From the NCBI RefSeq assembly GCF_036324505.1, contig NC_086360.1, forward strand, positions 9,964,293 through 10,028,292: DNA of 64,000 nt, in the 5' to 3' direction. Numbering within the stretch: the stretch's first letter is position 1; the number at the start of each line of letters is the position of its first letter. Origin of the DNA: Eleginops maclovinus (Eukaryota; Chordata; Actinopteri; Perciformes; Eleginopidae). Below the pieces are notes generated by a model. That model was not told the DNA's origin. It ran no database searches and saw nothing but the letters and a program-made list of their open reading frames with translations. Below, piece after piece: positions 1 to 52,300 of the stretch. The position numbers and the translations under genes were made by a program.

Positions 1-39263
<39,263 letters not shown>

Positions 39264-40442
39264 TGCGGTTACTTCATTCTTTCTTGGGAGTTTTTGCCAC
39301 AGTCCAGACGAAGCAGAAAAAGTTTTTCCATTCCAGGTGTTTCTAGAGGGTCGTACAAGGATTGAACGTCCCAGGAAACAAACAAAACAACCAACTCGGG
39401 ATTAACCTGCAGTGGCAATGCTGCTTTCTGTCATTGTCTTGTCTCTTTATGTCCCTGTAGTCTCATATGACACCAGATTTCAAAAAGACGCTCCGAAGAG
39501 CTCCACCTGTGCGCTTCAAATGTTTGTTCCTTCTTCCTTTCGCGCGTTTGGAAAAGTACAATGAACGTCCAGTCAAGTCTTGTCCGGCTTTCCCGGGAAC
39601 TGTTGCAGGACAAGATGACGACCGCCGTTGTCACTGTGTGTATGTGTGGACTTCCCAAAATGAAAGTTTATTGAAGACTGAGGAAAATCTTGAGAACCGG
39701 GAAAAGGGGGAACACCTCCCTCTGTCGCCCTCAACTGACATCGAGGGAAACAGATTTAAGCAGAGACTCTGCAGCTTCCGCTTCTTCAGCGAAAAAGAGT
39801 GTATTTTAGGAAGCAGTTCTTGGTAAATCAAGCATGCATTAGGATCTCATGTATGGTAATAAATTAATGTGTGTGCAAGTAACAAAAAGCATTTCGACTA
39901 TGGGTTCCAATTCCTATGCACTTGGTCGAAACTGCACCAAACTGTGGAGGTCTTATAAAATGTAGAATGTTCTTACTAGTTTGAACTTTTTTCAAACTCT
40001 TCTTGTTCTATTTTTTGTTGTTCAATATACTTCTGCTACTACTGACACAGGATTGTTCTTGGCTGTTATTTATAATTGTAATAAGTTGCACATTAATAGT
40101 TTTCTAAACATATTTTTTTTCCCAATATGTATGTTACTTTATCTCAAAAACATAATTTAGTCTCAATAAAATAACAATTTAAAGCAATGAAACAATATGT
40201 TAATTTGACCCAAAATTGCATTAATAAAAGTACAGTTAAAATAGAAATGAGTCAGTTGAGCTTGACAGTTCATTCATGACCTTGGAAAGAACATACAACA
40301 CAATTAAATTTACTCAAATGTTTTGGAGATGTTTACTTTATCGCACGCCTCATAACATCAGGATATATCAGACAGATATTCTCAACATCTCTTAAAGTTA
40401 AATACGCTACCTGTAATATTTGGGTAATGACCAAACTGTATC

Positions 40443-40451
40443 TGCTGCTGC

Positions 40452-40482
<31 letters not shown>
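40443..40482. repeat. (CTG/GTT)n trinucleotide microsatellite
   Basis: CTG units grade into a pure GTT run of about 10 units. Confidence 0.93.
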
Positions 40483-40486
<4 letters not shown>

Positions 40487-41047
40487 TGCTCCAAAAGCTA
40501 CATACCAAGCAAGTTACTGTATCTTGAATTGGAGTAATTTTGGTAAATTAGTTAGTGCACTCCTGTGGACACACTATGTAATGGCAACACTGTTTCTAAA
40601 TAAGCACAGACTTGTCTTTGACATGTATACACTGCAATTCATAATCATCATCATGTGTAATGAGTTCATATCAGCCAGGCGATTAAGGAGCCAAAAAAGG
40701 ACCTGATGTTGATAGAAAACATATTTCCTTCATTTTTAAATTAAACATAGTTTTTATTGGTGATGCCAAATCACAATGAAGGACAAACACGCTCTTTCTG
40801 AAATGTATTTTATTTATTTTGTCAGAGGTAGTATAACGTTAACAGTAAAACTGTCATTCAAATATGACGGACATGTTTAACTTACAACAAATTAACAATG
40901 AATTTAAATCAAACTAAAAGCTATGATAATACACTAGCTTTTTGTGATAGCTTTATTTTTCGCCTCCTGCTTTACCAACATCAACTTCCGTTCTCACCGG
41001 AGTAGCAGAGATCTGGGTTACAGGGGTTGCAGGGGGCTTTACTGGTT

Positions 41048-41181
<134 letters not shown>

Positions 41182-41689
41182 GTCGTGTGCTGTGAAATTC
41201 TTCTGCCAAAGAAAGTCCTCATTGACCCGCCTTAAGCAAACACGCTATGACAGTGTCCAGGGGAGACCCAACAGAGCAGCGATTCAGCTGCCTGCAACTG
41301 GATCCCTCCTCCTCACACAGAGCCCTCTCACAGCTCGTCCTTCAGGACCAGGAAGGCAGCTAAGCACCCTGAAAGAGTACTTTCCAATTACCTGTACCTG
41401 TCTGAGCTGCATAGGGTGTGAGCTTTTGTTACCACAAGTTGTAGTTCACTCACAAGGAGGGTAATGTCCCCACAGGCTGTGGAAGAGCGCAGAGGAAGAT
41501 CTCCAATCAGGGGTGTAAAGTTTCATGGGGTTTGTAATTATTATTGCAGCAGCCTATGGAAGCGGTCCACAAACTGCGCCCCAGGGACTGCAAAGTGTCG
41601 TGGATGTCAAACCAGCAGTTGCCCGGATAGTTTAAAGGCCTGGTTTAACTGCTTGGGAATAAGCTTATATTCTTTTTTTGATAATAGTT

Positions 41690-42090
41690 GAATGAAATGA
41701 TGAATCACTTTTATATACTAATTATAAAGTGATAAACAGCAGATGCACAGCTTAGCTTAGCTTAGCATAAATACTTGAAACAGCCAACCTGGCTCAGTCC
41801 AAAGGAAACACAATCTGCCTACTAGCCTCTAAGCTAATTCACGCTTTTGTTAAATAATTACAAAGTGGCACAACTTGACGCGAATTAAGAAGACACTGCT
41901 CCCGGCTAAGTATGTTCTATAACTCGTTGTAATTCACAACTCGTCACTTTTACCCAGTTGTTTGGCGCTGGTATACAGATTTTGTAAGTTGGACTAAGCC
42001 TTGCTAACTGTTTCAGAATCAGAATCCATTCAGTTTCCATTCTTTGTCCTAAGCTAAGCTAACCAGATAGCTGTTAGCTTTATATCACGG
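41690..42090. repeat. Teleost interspersed repeat, copy 2
   Basis: Shares AGCTTAGCTTAGCATAAA, CCAACCTGGCTCAGTCCAAAG and CTGCCTACTAGCCTCTAAGC with a familiar percomorph repeat. Borders are approximate. Confidence 0.6.
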
Positions 42091-45000
42091 TATGTTTGAA
42101 CTCTCTTCAAGAATGCCCAAAACTGCATTAGCTATACTTCTTTGTTATACATATCTCACAGGTGCTTTATTCTATCATTGCAGTTTTACAAATGTTGTCA
42201 TGACTTTGTACCCCAGTATGTTCATAATGATGTTATATGGAAACTGTTGGTGGCATTTTTTTATAAAAATGAAAAGCACCAGATTTATACTTTTATGCAC
42301 AATGATTAAAAAAGGGGGTTCGATAATGGCTGGTGGTATTCATGTTCCCGTCTAACATAGACTATAGAAACTAATGCGTTCATTATGTGATGTGATTCTA
42401 GATATAGTTTCTTGGGAAAACAGAGTGGTTGGTGGTTTGATGCATATGCCGGTGGTCCTTGACATGAAGAATACATTTTAAGTTGGCCTTTAAGACGCTG
42501 CGCCAAGGGCAATATTGCTGCAATTTTACAACCGATTTCCCACTTGATAACGGTTGAACTAGAGTCTCCTTCTTTGCTCTCTAAGAGCAAAAACTTTCCT
42601 CCACTCTCCATTGAGGCGTAAATCCATTTTCATGGAAAACCTAAAAGAGCTCTGGTGGAAAGATTTATTTGTTTAAAGATATCTGGGGGCAAGTTTTTCT
42701 TTTGGCGTTTTATAATGTAATGGTCTTCCACTCATCACATATGAGTGCATCATGGTCCCAGTCTATAACCATTGACAGGTGTGGATAGGCGCTGTGACTG
42801 TTTTTACTCCAGAACGGTGGTGGGTAATGGAAGTCAGCTGGCCTTGATGCGCGGACATTACGATAGATATTACTTGTTCAGTGTCTGCAGGAAATTGGAG
42901 GATTTTTCTACAGATAGTGTCAAACTAACTAGGTACCCAATACAAAATGAATCATCTTTAGTTAATAGAGCCATCACACCATTTATGAGCCACATTTGGA
43001 TGTGTGCAGTCCACGTTTTGTAGTGATTTATTCCATTGACTGACGATTTTGATGTTGGTAAAACATCAAAAGACAGAGGTTATTAGGCTCATTTGAGGTT
43101 ATTCGTCTGTCTTTTTCTTGTACCATTCTGTTTTCTTGTGAAAATAGCACATTATTGTCTTTTCTTTCATGTTCTGCTTAAGTGAAGGGATCTCTTGTCT
43201 TATCAACACAGAGTCTTTTGTTTTACTCCCATGTCGTGGGGAATTGGGGCCAGCTGAATGCAGCAGCGTCTGTCCAGCCACAGCTGGATCCAATAAGAGC
43301 GTGCCCCGGTGCTGTGTTTACCCATTCCATACATTGCAACAGGAAATTTAGAGAACAGTTCCATTCATTCTATTCAGGAAAGTCCAAATAATGGTGATAT
43401 AACACTATCTCTCTGTTTTCAATATGTTGCTGCCTCGGGATGGAACTGCATAACTTCTAATAAGGGGATTGTTTTGAAAAGGTTTAATGGTTACATAACT
43501 GTTACTGATCTCCACTGACAAACCATGAACACAAATAAACAAGAGCTGAAACAAACATTCATTAAATATCAAATTAAATAATTGGTAAAGTAATTCACAC
43601 ACAAAAATAGATATTTTCCATGAGAAGTGGATTTCACTAAAGACTGAATATTTAACTAATATACTTTTTTTGTGTGTTTGCCCAATGTATCAATCCACAT
43701 CCTTTTCACAAACAAATTCACCTTAACAATTTATTATTTATAAGTTTCCATCAATGTTTCATTTTGATCTGTTTCGGTAATCGTCCTAAAATGAATGAAT
43801 CCGGGTTAAAAGACAAATTCTGCCTTTACTGATCAAAGACAAATCGCTTTTTTGCACAAAACAGCAAACGTTGCTGTTGATAGACCTTTCAAGGAAACGT
43901 TAAGCTTTTTCTTTCTCAAATTAGGCTTCATAAGGTTGTCCATACAAAAATGTGGTTTTTGGGTCATGTTTTTGTGGTCAGGCTCTATGTTAGGTAAACA
44001 CATTTGATATTTTCTTTTTGGCCAGATGTGTTACATTAATCAGTCATCTGAGGCACGGCTTACTGCAGTAGTTTACACATTTCCTTCATTATGCGTCTGT
44101 GGTTTACAACTTATTTAAAACACATTACAGGTCAGAGCACAGAGCGCAACACTGCAGTAATGTGGAAAACCAAGATTCAAATTATTTCCTTGCTTCTCAA
44201 TAAAATGTTAATAATCATAATTTAAGGAACAACCAAGACTGAATCTTTGTGAAGGCCACATTAGATGTGATAATTATTGCCAAGATCCTACCCCGCGGAG
44301 CTGCAGAGAAACAGAGCCGGCTGCCAAGCCAGAGGCATTGTTGGGGTGACATTTGAGTGGAGGATCAAACCGCTGATGAATAATCCATATTGAAAAGCTT
44401 CTCTTTCTGCCAAATGTCAAACAGCAGCAGGAGCCATTGTTCAAAAAGCAGACCCTACAACTTTTCATTCATCATCATCACAATGCTGTGTCACATAATG
44501 CAGTGAATAGGGCAATGCAGGGTGCACTGAACACACAGTTGTTTGTAATCTGGGGAGTTCAAAGACTGTGGCATTCGACTTATATTCTCATGTATTCCAC
44601 TGCCATTTTAATGGACTGACTATGCCCTTTACTCATTTTCTCTACTATATTATTACCTTAACTAAGAAGACTTGTTATTGGTTTGGTCAGTCTGTTTGTC
44701 AGAAGGACAAAACTAAATGGGTTATTATACATTTGTGTTAACATTGCAAGATAGGTCATGCTCTTGGCAAAGGTCTGCCCTGTACAAGTTTTTATTTACA
44801 ATTTCCATTATTCCACATTTTAGGTGGATTTTTATTTCCTTTTATGGCACCGCATAATCCCAAAAATAACGTTCATTAAGTTGCTCTAATTGTTTTTAGA
44901 AATCTAAAGGGGTATTACTATAAAATAGTAACGTATATGGATGAACCCTAACTGTACTAATAATGAAATGATATCTCATCACAGCAGTATGCAGTTTATA

Positions 45001-48000
45001 AATTGCTCTCCTAACCCAGGCAGTAAAAGGGGATCTATTATTGAGAGACCCCACAAAGAGATCCTGCTTCAGCGCTATATCTCATAAATCAAAAAACCTT
45101 CACTCTCATCCTCAGCCAGGCCTCTCCGCATTCATCCTCTGCTGCACTGCATGCACTACGAGCCAACATCAACTTCCTGCTCCCTGCGCACTGTTTACTG
45201 TAACAGTTGAGAAGATAAAGACAGTAGAACATCTCAATGCTGCTGTTACTCAAGAGCTGATTATCTTTTCATTGACATGAACTTGGCAATAATCCCATTT
45301 AGTAAGCCAATAACTTTTTCAGTGCATACAGCATGTACAAAATTGTATTCGATTAACAACAAACTTTTAAAAAACACATCTGATTTTGACAGACTAGACA
45401 AAACAAGTAAGCATTTGCCTGCAGTCTGTACAGAGCTGATTTAAAAGGTCTAAACAGAGAGATTGCTGTTCCGACAGAGGTCCGACGCCCCCAAGCTTCC
45501 GTAAACATATAAACACCACCTGGCTTTCTAAATATGGGCTGAAAATACACTAAATACAAACATACACCCCTGCCCGTTCATTCCCTCTTGTCGTACGCTG
45601 ACTCAGACTGTTCTCATGGCTCAGATCCTTAAAGTGGTTACAGTGGTTAGGTCAATTCAATACTACTTGTCTAAACTGTTTCAATTAAGGCTGCTTTGAT
45701 CCAGATAGCGTTTGGAGTTTGTTTCAATTGTAAATTGTATGCACATAAATAGGTCCAGGTTTTCCTTTTGTGTTGGTCCAAGTACTGGTCAAATTTGATC
45801 TGTGTTTATTGAGCTTAAAAAAAAAACAATCCACAGTATAGGCATAGAATATAAAGAATGAAACCATCAAGCCATGTATATAAGGAGTAGAATATTCTTT
45901 ATTACATTACTTTATTTCTATTACAAACTTGTGCTTTTACATTATATCTCTAATAAAATAGGACCAGCTTTTAGATTTGAATTACATGGTGCTGCTGCTG
46001 ACTTAAAATCACACATTGTCCATTGGCTATAGGCCTTTTCTCCAACAAAAACAATATAGCCTAGAATAAGACAATGAAAATATAAATAGCCATTACTTAA
46101 TGCTGGCTAATATCTTTTTCTTCCTTGCTGAACACATGGACAGCATTTCATAATGGCCATCGATAATAAAATATTTGATTACATTTTGTTTAGATTTCGT
46201 TCAGACAGAATAAGATTAAGTAAGTAAGCCACAGCCGCTCTGCTCAGCCAATATGAAACAATTCACTTACTGTGGTAAAGTGTAAAAGTTTTACCCTACC
46301 TGTGTCTTTCCAAAGCAACATTATTGCAAAGACATCAAAAGCTAATGGCCCTGCAAACAGATACTGACCCTTCGTATACTGTAAGTGGAAATAAATTGCA
46401 TCGGCCTGCCCTGGAAACTTAAAGAATGTCTGAATCACTGAAGTTCCCACGAAGGTAAGTACCCATTGCTCACTTCATTTGTTTTGTTCTTGCCCCTAAG
46501 TCAAAGCCAAGAAACTGTATTTCTTCTCTCCGTCTTCGCGACTGCACAGCACCATTTGTCTCAAACTTCCTCTGTGTAACGGATGAATCTATGCTTCTTC
46601 GCAGCTGTAAAAAGATGAAACTCCTTGTTTTAAAAGTTAAGATAAGTAACCGTTCACCTTTAAGCCATATTGTTGTTATCATTAAAACACAGATGAATGG
46701 ACCTGATTATTTCTGGCCTTTATATCAATGGATTTTGCAGCACTAGCCAGGCCTTACTGGAAAGCTAAAGCTCTTGGCACTACGATACAGTAACCTACAA
46801 GGGACTGAAAGGGGAAACTGTTTCTCAAGCAAACCTGTAAATTCCTAACAGATTGAGCTTCTGTGATTGAAGGCCGTGTTTTTGGAAGAGCAGCTGAAAG
46901 AAGCTAGCAACACAGGAGGATTTGTTTCAGGCCAAATACAGATAACATTAGCAGACAGACAAAGGGGTCACTGATCAGAGTTTTACTTGTAACAGAGTAA
47001 GCACCAAGGCCTTATCGAAAGAGGTCTGTGAACTACAGTGTGCCTCTTGTTTGCCAGCCTGTGCTCAGCCACGCATGATGGTGTACCACTTAGTTTTATG
47101 TTCAACCTACTACAAATGTAGCTGTTAAGATCTTAAAGGATGAAGTCAAACAGAAAAGAAAGTTGGACTCTTTTTTTAGTGCTGATAACAAGATCTTACC
47201 TGTCTTGTATCCAATGACTAAAGTTGCAAATAATCAATTTTACAAAATAACATACCCAAACCTACACTATATCTATAGAATTTGAATGTACGGCACCACA
47301 ACACCAAAATAGAAGCTTTTTCAGACTGATACAGCTTTCTGCAGATGTAATCTTCAGGTGCACCAGTCTCATTTATCTGTCATCCTCCCGGGGCTTCATC
47401 TTTACCGGGGTTCCACTGAAAGGAATTTGCAAAGACTGCAGATGAAACACGGAGGGATTGGTTTCAGCATAGTCACTACTGGCAGCCTTGAGAAGAGGAG
47501 ATAATTACCCCTTTGACAAGCTTTGATCACAGGTACAGTTATTTTGAGAATGCTGGTGTTGATAGAACAATGAGATGACAGCCTTGAAAATACAGATGCA
47601 TTTGCCCTAGTTTCTCCTTTCCACCCCATGCTTGGATTCTCAATTGAAGCTCTGTATATCATACAAAGAGACAGGAATGACAAAACGAGGGTAGTTGACT
47701 TTGAATAGCTTATAGCTGTACATAACGCTCTTTAGATTTGAAGTGGAGAAAGGAGTACTGAAATGTTGTAGGGGAGAAAAACGTTGTGGGTAAGTCATCC
47801 ATGACCTGTAAAAACAGTGGGTGGAATGAATCACTGTGGTTTCTTTTTTGTCAGCGAATTATTCAATAAAATGCCAGAGCAATCGGCGAGCCCTGTGCCG
47901 GAATCAGTAGGAGGTGTGGAGTCAGGAGTGGTAACGCTGGTGGGAAGTGGAAGAAGAAAAAAATACTCAAGGTAAAGATGAAACCTCACCACAAAGAAGA

Positions 48001-48441
48001 AAGGTTCAGTTCATGAGAAGTCTTTGAAAATGCATCCAGACCACAGTGCAGTTCTAAAGCAAACACGCCTCCCACACTACTACCTGCCTGGGCTAAACTA
48101 AGATGCAGCATTTGCTGGCGGGGCCACCCACTTGTAGGAAGGACGAGATCTTTGTGTGAGTGTTTCAAGGTCAAACATGTCAAATGACTCAGGCTTTATT
48201 TTTTCTTTCTGACCTGAAAATGTAAACAAAGAATCTTATGAGTTCTCTATTCAGTACCCTGTTAACCATGTCACATGTACCTTTCCAGTTCCATAATGAG
48301 TCTGTTTTTTCGTTTGCTAGTTCAACTTGCGATCCCCTTTCAGAGCCTTTATGCTTTTCAATGGTTTAGAGCCTGACATCACCACTTATGTCTCTGCTCT
48401 CCCAGCAAAGCCAACAACCATCGCAAACTACTTCCGAGCTG

Positions 48442-48447
48442 TTTATT
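48442..48447 (-). terminator. Candidate polyadenylation signal AATAAA
   Basis: AATAAA on the minus strand about 335 nt past the stop codon of the DUF4590-LRR gene. Another copy is at 48195-48200. Which one is used, if either, cannot be told from sequence. Confidence 0.3.
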
Positions 48448-48780
48448 ATTTTTGCTCTTATACTAACAAAGCCAAATTAAATAGCAAGCACAACTTTTGC
48501 AACACCCTTTTACTCTTTGTTGTGCTCGCCATTAACTGTTGTTGCTCACGTAAATCCCGTCCTTGGCTCTAACGTAAATTTCCTACATATGAAGCTTTCG
48601 ACTCTTCGTGCCAGGCGAAAATTTGGTTGTGAGGTTGAACCAATTTTTGGGGCCAAGAGCTGTCGCAGTGGAAACATAAAAAAAGTATTCACAATTGGGC
48701 TCTGGCTGCAAACTCGCCTTGGAACTGCCACGGTGGAAAAGGTTTTCATAATTTTTAAGTGCATTCTTCCGCTCCTCAAT

Positions 48781-49384
48781 TCATTTCCATTTTACCATCT
48801 CCTGTATCCTACTCATTAGTCCTGTACTGATGTCATTCTCCTGAAGGCTCAGATGGCTCAGTGGGAACTGTATCCTGCAAAGCAACGCTCCCATGATGTC
48901 GTTTCCTCCCACGTCGCTGATGCCGTTCCTGTCCAGATCCACCTGTCGCAGACTCACGTTCTCTTTCACTATGTCGGCCAGCAGCCTGACCCCTGGGTCT
49001 CCCAAGTTGTTCTCGTCTAAGATGATCTGAGTCAGGGAGCTGTTTCCTTTGAGGCTGTCGAAAAGCTCCTTCCACGCCGCCAGATCAGCACCGCTGGTTT
49101 GCGCAAGCCCTAAGTACTGAAGGCATGAGTGGTGCTTCATGTATGATGCTAACACCTTTACACCGTCGCTGCTCAAGCCATTTCCCCCAATATCCAGCTC
49201 TAAAAGCGTAAAAACTCTGAAAGAGCTCCACCCTGTGGGGAGCTGAAGAAGCATATTTTGCTCGGATGGGAAAAGCATGGCCTGCTGGATCGCAGCAGCA
49301 GCTCTTGCTGTTTGCTCCTGCAGCTCAGCAATTCCATTCAACAGGGTCAGCACTCCATGGTCACACAGTTTGTTTCCAAACAAG
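48781..49384 (-). CDS. DUF4590-LRR gene, last coding exon (LRRs, stop)
   Basis: 604 bp including the TGA stop at 48783-48781. The strong acceptor TTTTGCAG joins CA+C to give the LRR core LHLFGNKLCDHG. Later repeats: LLELDIGGNGLSSDGVKVLA, LQYLGLAQTSG, LTQIILDENNLGDPGVRLLA, LRQVDLDRNGISDVGGNDI, LSHLSLQENDIS. The 28-29-residue spacing is ribonuclease-inhibitor-like. An Ala/Gln-rich helical insert (residues about 623-650) separates repeats three and four. Confidence 0.93.
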
Positions 49385-52300
49385 CTGCAAAAGAGAGAGA
49401 AAAAGGGTAACCATGGAGATTTATTTGGATTCCTCAATAAAGCCATTTCTTGTAACAGTATGCCCTTTCACCATGATACAAAATCCCTTTTCTCACCCCG
49501 TATGACAATTTCAGATAAATATTTTGTATCTGTTTCGCAACTTTAAGAACTATAAGAGTCCTAATTGGCCATGGTTTAAACATTTTATTACCACTACATT
49601 TCCCAGGATTACAAGTTATTTATATCATTTATTACAAATAACAAGCATTGTTTTCCAGAAATAACTGGATACAAGCCTAGACCCATTACGTTTAATTTAG
49701 TTCTCTTGTGCTCTTAAATTTATAGTGTTGTTATCTTGAGATTTAGAGAAACTTGTTATCCAAACAACATTTGTCATTCCAAGCCAATGACCTCCATCAC
49801 ATTACAAATTTAACCTGATTACACGAAAACAAAGAAAATGTTTAAACTATGGCTGTCTAGTGCTACCACAAAGGTTGTCTAATTTGGAAAAGGATTTATC
49901 GCCTGATCAAATCATATTGATCATTTTGGTTTTTGGTTCACTTCTTTTTCAAATGAAGTTCTACTACAGATTGAACATGTCAACATGTCTGAGATGATCC
50001 TTCTAGATTGTTGAAATGTATTTGCATTTTGATCATGGTTTGGTAAATCATTTCATTCCTTTCATGTAACTGTTTGACCCGCTGTACATTTATTGTTTAT
50101 TTAATCAAAAAAATATAAAAACTACAGTCTATTATTTTCCAGACGACTAGTAATTTCCTGGAGTTTTTGTTGGTTGCCTGGCAACAGCTCAAAGATGTGC
50201 TAAGCTAACTAGCTGCTAGCTGTAGCTTTATATTTGATGGGCAGATAACAGAAGGTTTTTACAGAATCTTCCCTTGTAACTCTTCATCAGAAAGCATGGA
50301 AGTGTATTTCCCAAAAGTACAAACTATTCCTTTGAGCTGCTTACTCTACTTCTGCAAGTGATGTCCAGCGGTACATGTGCCATATCTTTCATGACACATG
50401 TCATCATGTAATGTAAGTTAGTGTCAGAATCAATATCATAAAACGAGCTCTTGCATGCTCATTCACAGTTATCTTGTGGGTGAAAGAAAATAACTCAAAA
50501 ATGTAAGGCACCTGAGGCATTTCTTATTCACATAAAAGAGATGGATTCTGTAATTCAACGGTGAAAGGCTAAGATTTTATTCTGCAATGATGAGGCTGTC
50601 CTTGGATTATAGCTGTGTCTTTTTACTGACAGTTTTTTATGTTCTCTTCTTAAATCATTGGAACTCTTTTTTAAAGGCTGATGTTCCTGGACCTGTTTGT
50701 TATTCAGTGTACTTTTTGAATACAGAGAAACAGACCAGATTGTCATTGTTTCTCTGGTGGCTTTTTTGTATCGCAGATCAGTGGCGCCTGGGACTTACTG
50801 TAAGCCTCTGACCTGAGGCTTCACTCTCAGAACGTCCAGCAGGATGTGGGCCCCATATGGGCCGATGAGGTTCAGATTGAGGTTGAGCAACATGACCTCG
50901 GACAGGCTGCTCTTCAGGGCGCACGCCAGGCTCAGCAGAAGGTCGTCTGTCAGGTCTGTGTTCCTCAGGACCAGCTGCTCCACCTCATCAGACGTGTTCA
51001 GCACCGTCATCATGGCATCAAGCTAGGGGCACAAAACATGAGAAAATATATATTCTATTGTATGACCCTGTTGTCCATAGTTTGGCTTATGGTCTACCAC
51101 ATCATGATGCAAGGATGTACCAAGAAATGATACACAAACACCTCATTGAGATTTTAGTTTATCTCATTTGACTGAAAATAAAAATTCCATTACATTGTTT
51201 TCATGGTCAAGGAATGTTTAATCAGTATTTGTGATTAAGCCAGAATCCAGTGAAGTTAGTCTGAAGCTTGTGACATCATCAAAGTTTGGAGTTTTTCCAT
51301 AAACATTGAATGGGAGACTCACAGAATCTATTTTCTTCTTGTTATACCCAATTGAGCAGTTTCCTAGTGTAGTGTCATCAGCTCTGAAACAGAACATGTC
51401 CACACATATTCCCCTGTGTCCTCTTAGTGTTATTCATACCATCTTTCACAATTCATCTTGAATGGGGCAGCTCCAGTCTTTGTAAATTATGACATCATGC
51501 ATTTGACTTTAGGCACTCTAGTTTGGGATTTGGGAGAGTCTTATTCCTGTGTATTTATATTTTTGGACTGTGTTAGGCTCGAGAAATAAAAAGCAATTGA
51601 AAAATGGGCGTAGTTCCCCTTTCAGTATTTCATGGTTTAAGTGTGAAAGCAGCATGGCTCCAAAATGTGGCCAGGAGTGAGATGTGAGCAGCACAGGTGC
51701 TGGAGGTTTTCTAAACACAAAGATGGGGCGAGAGTGCAGAGAGACATATGGTCTGGCTGTCGGCCACATCCAGCATGCCACTTCTCTAGACCTTGAGGAA
51801 TTTTTCAGCAGCTATTGGAAGGTTTTTCATCATGATGCCAAAACGCCTGCCTGACCCAGATAAAACTCAGTGACCATTTGTTACCACTATGTGTGTTAAC
51901 CTCCCAATAATGGTTATTTATGTTAGAATGTTAAATCATGCATGCTTATGATGTAAAGGCCCTTCCTGTAATGGTCATAGATTGGATTTTCTTTTTTTTA
52001 CATCTAAAATACTATCACTGATATACTTGTTCATCCCTTTTTATATTAACACTTCATTTTATTATTTGGCTCTTTAATAACCAGTTCTAACAAACATGTA
52101 TGCACGCTGCTGCATAATGCATAAATAGGGTCATTCGGTTTCCATTCTGATGATTTAATGCCAATGACTTTTTCTGGCAAGAACACAGATTCACCACAGT
52201 AGTTTGTGTCGTACACACACCTGCGCCTGCAGGTCTTGTTCTCTAACAGGCTCTTGTCTGCCAGGAATCTGGCTGGCCGTGTCCTCTTCTTCCTCTGGCT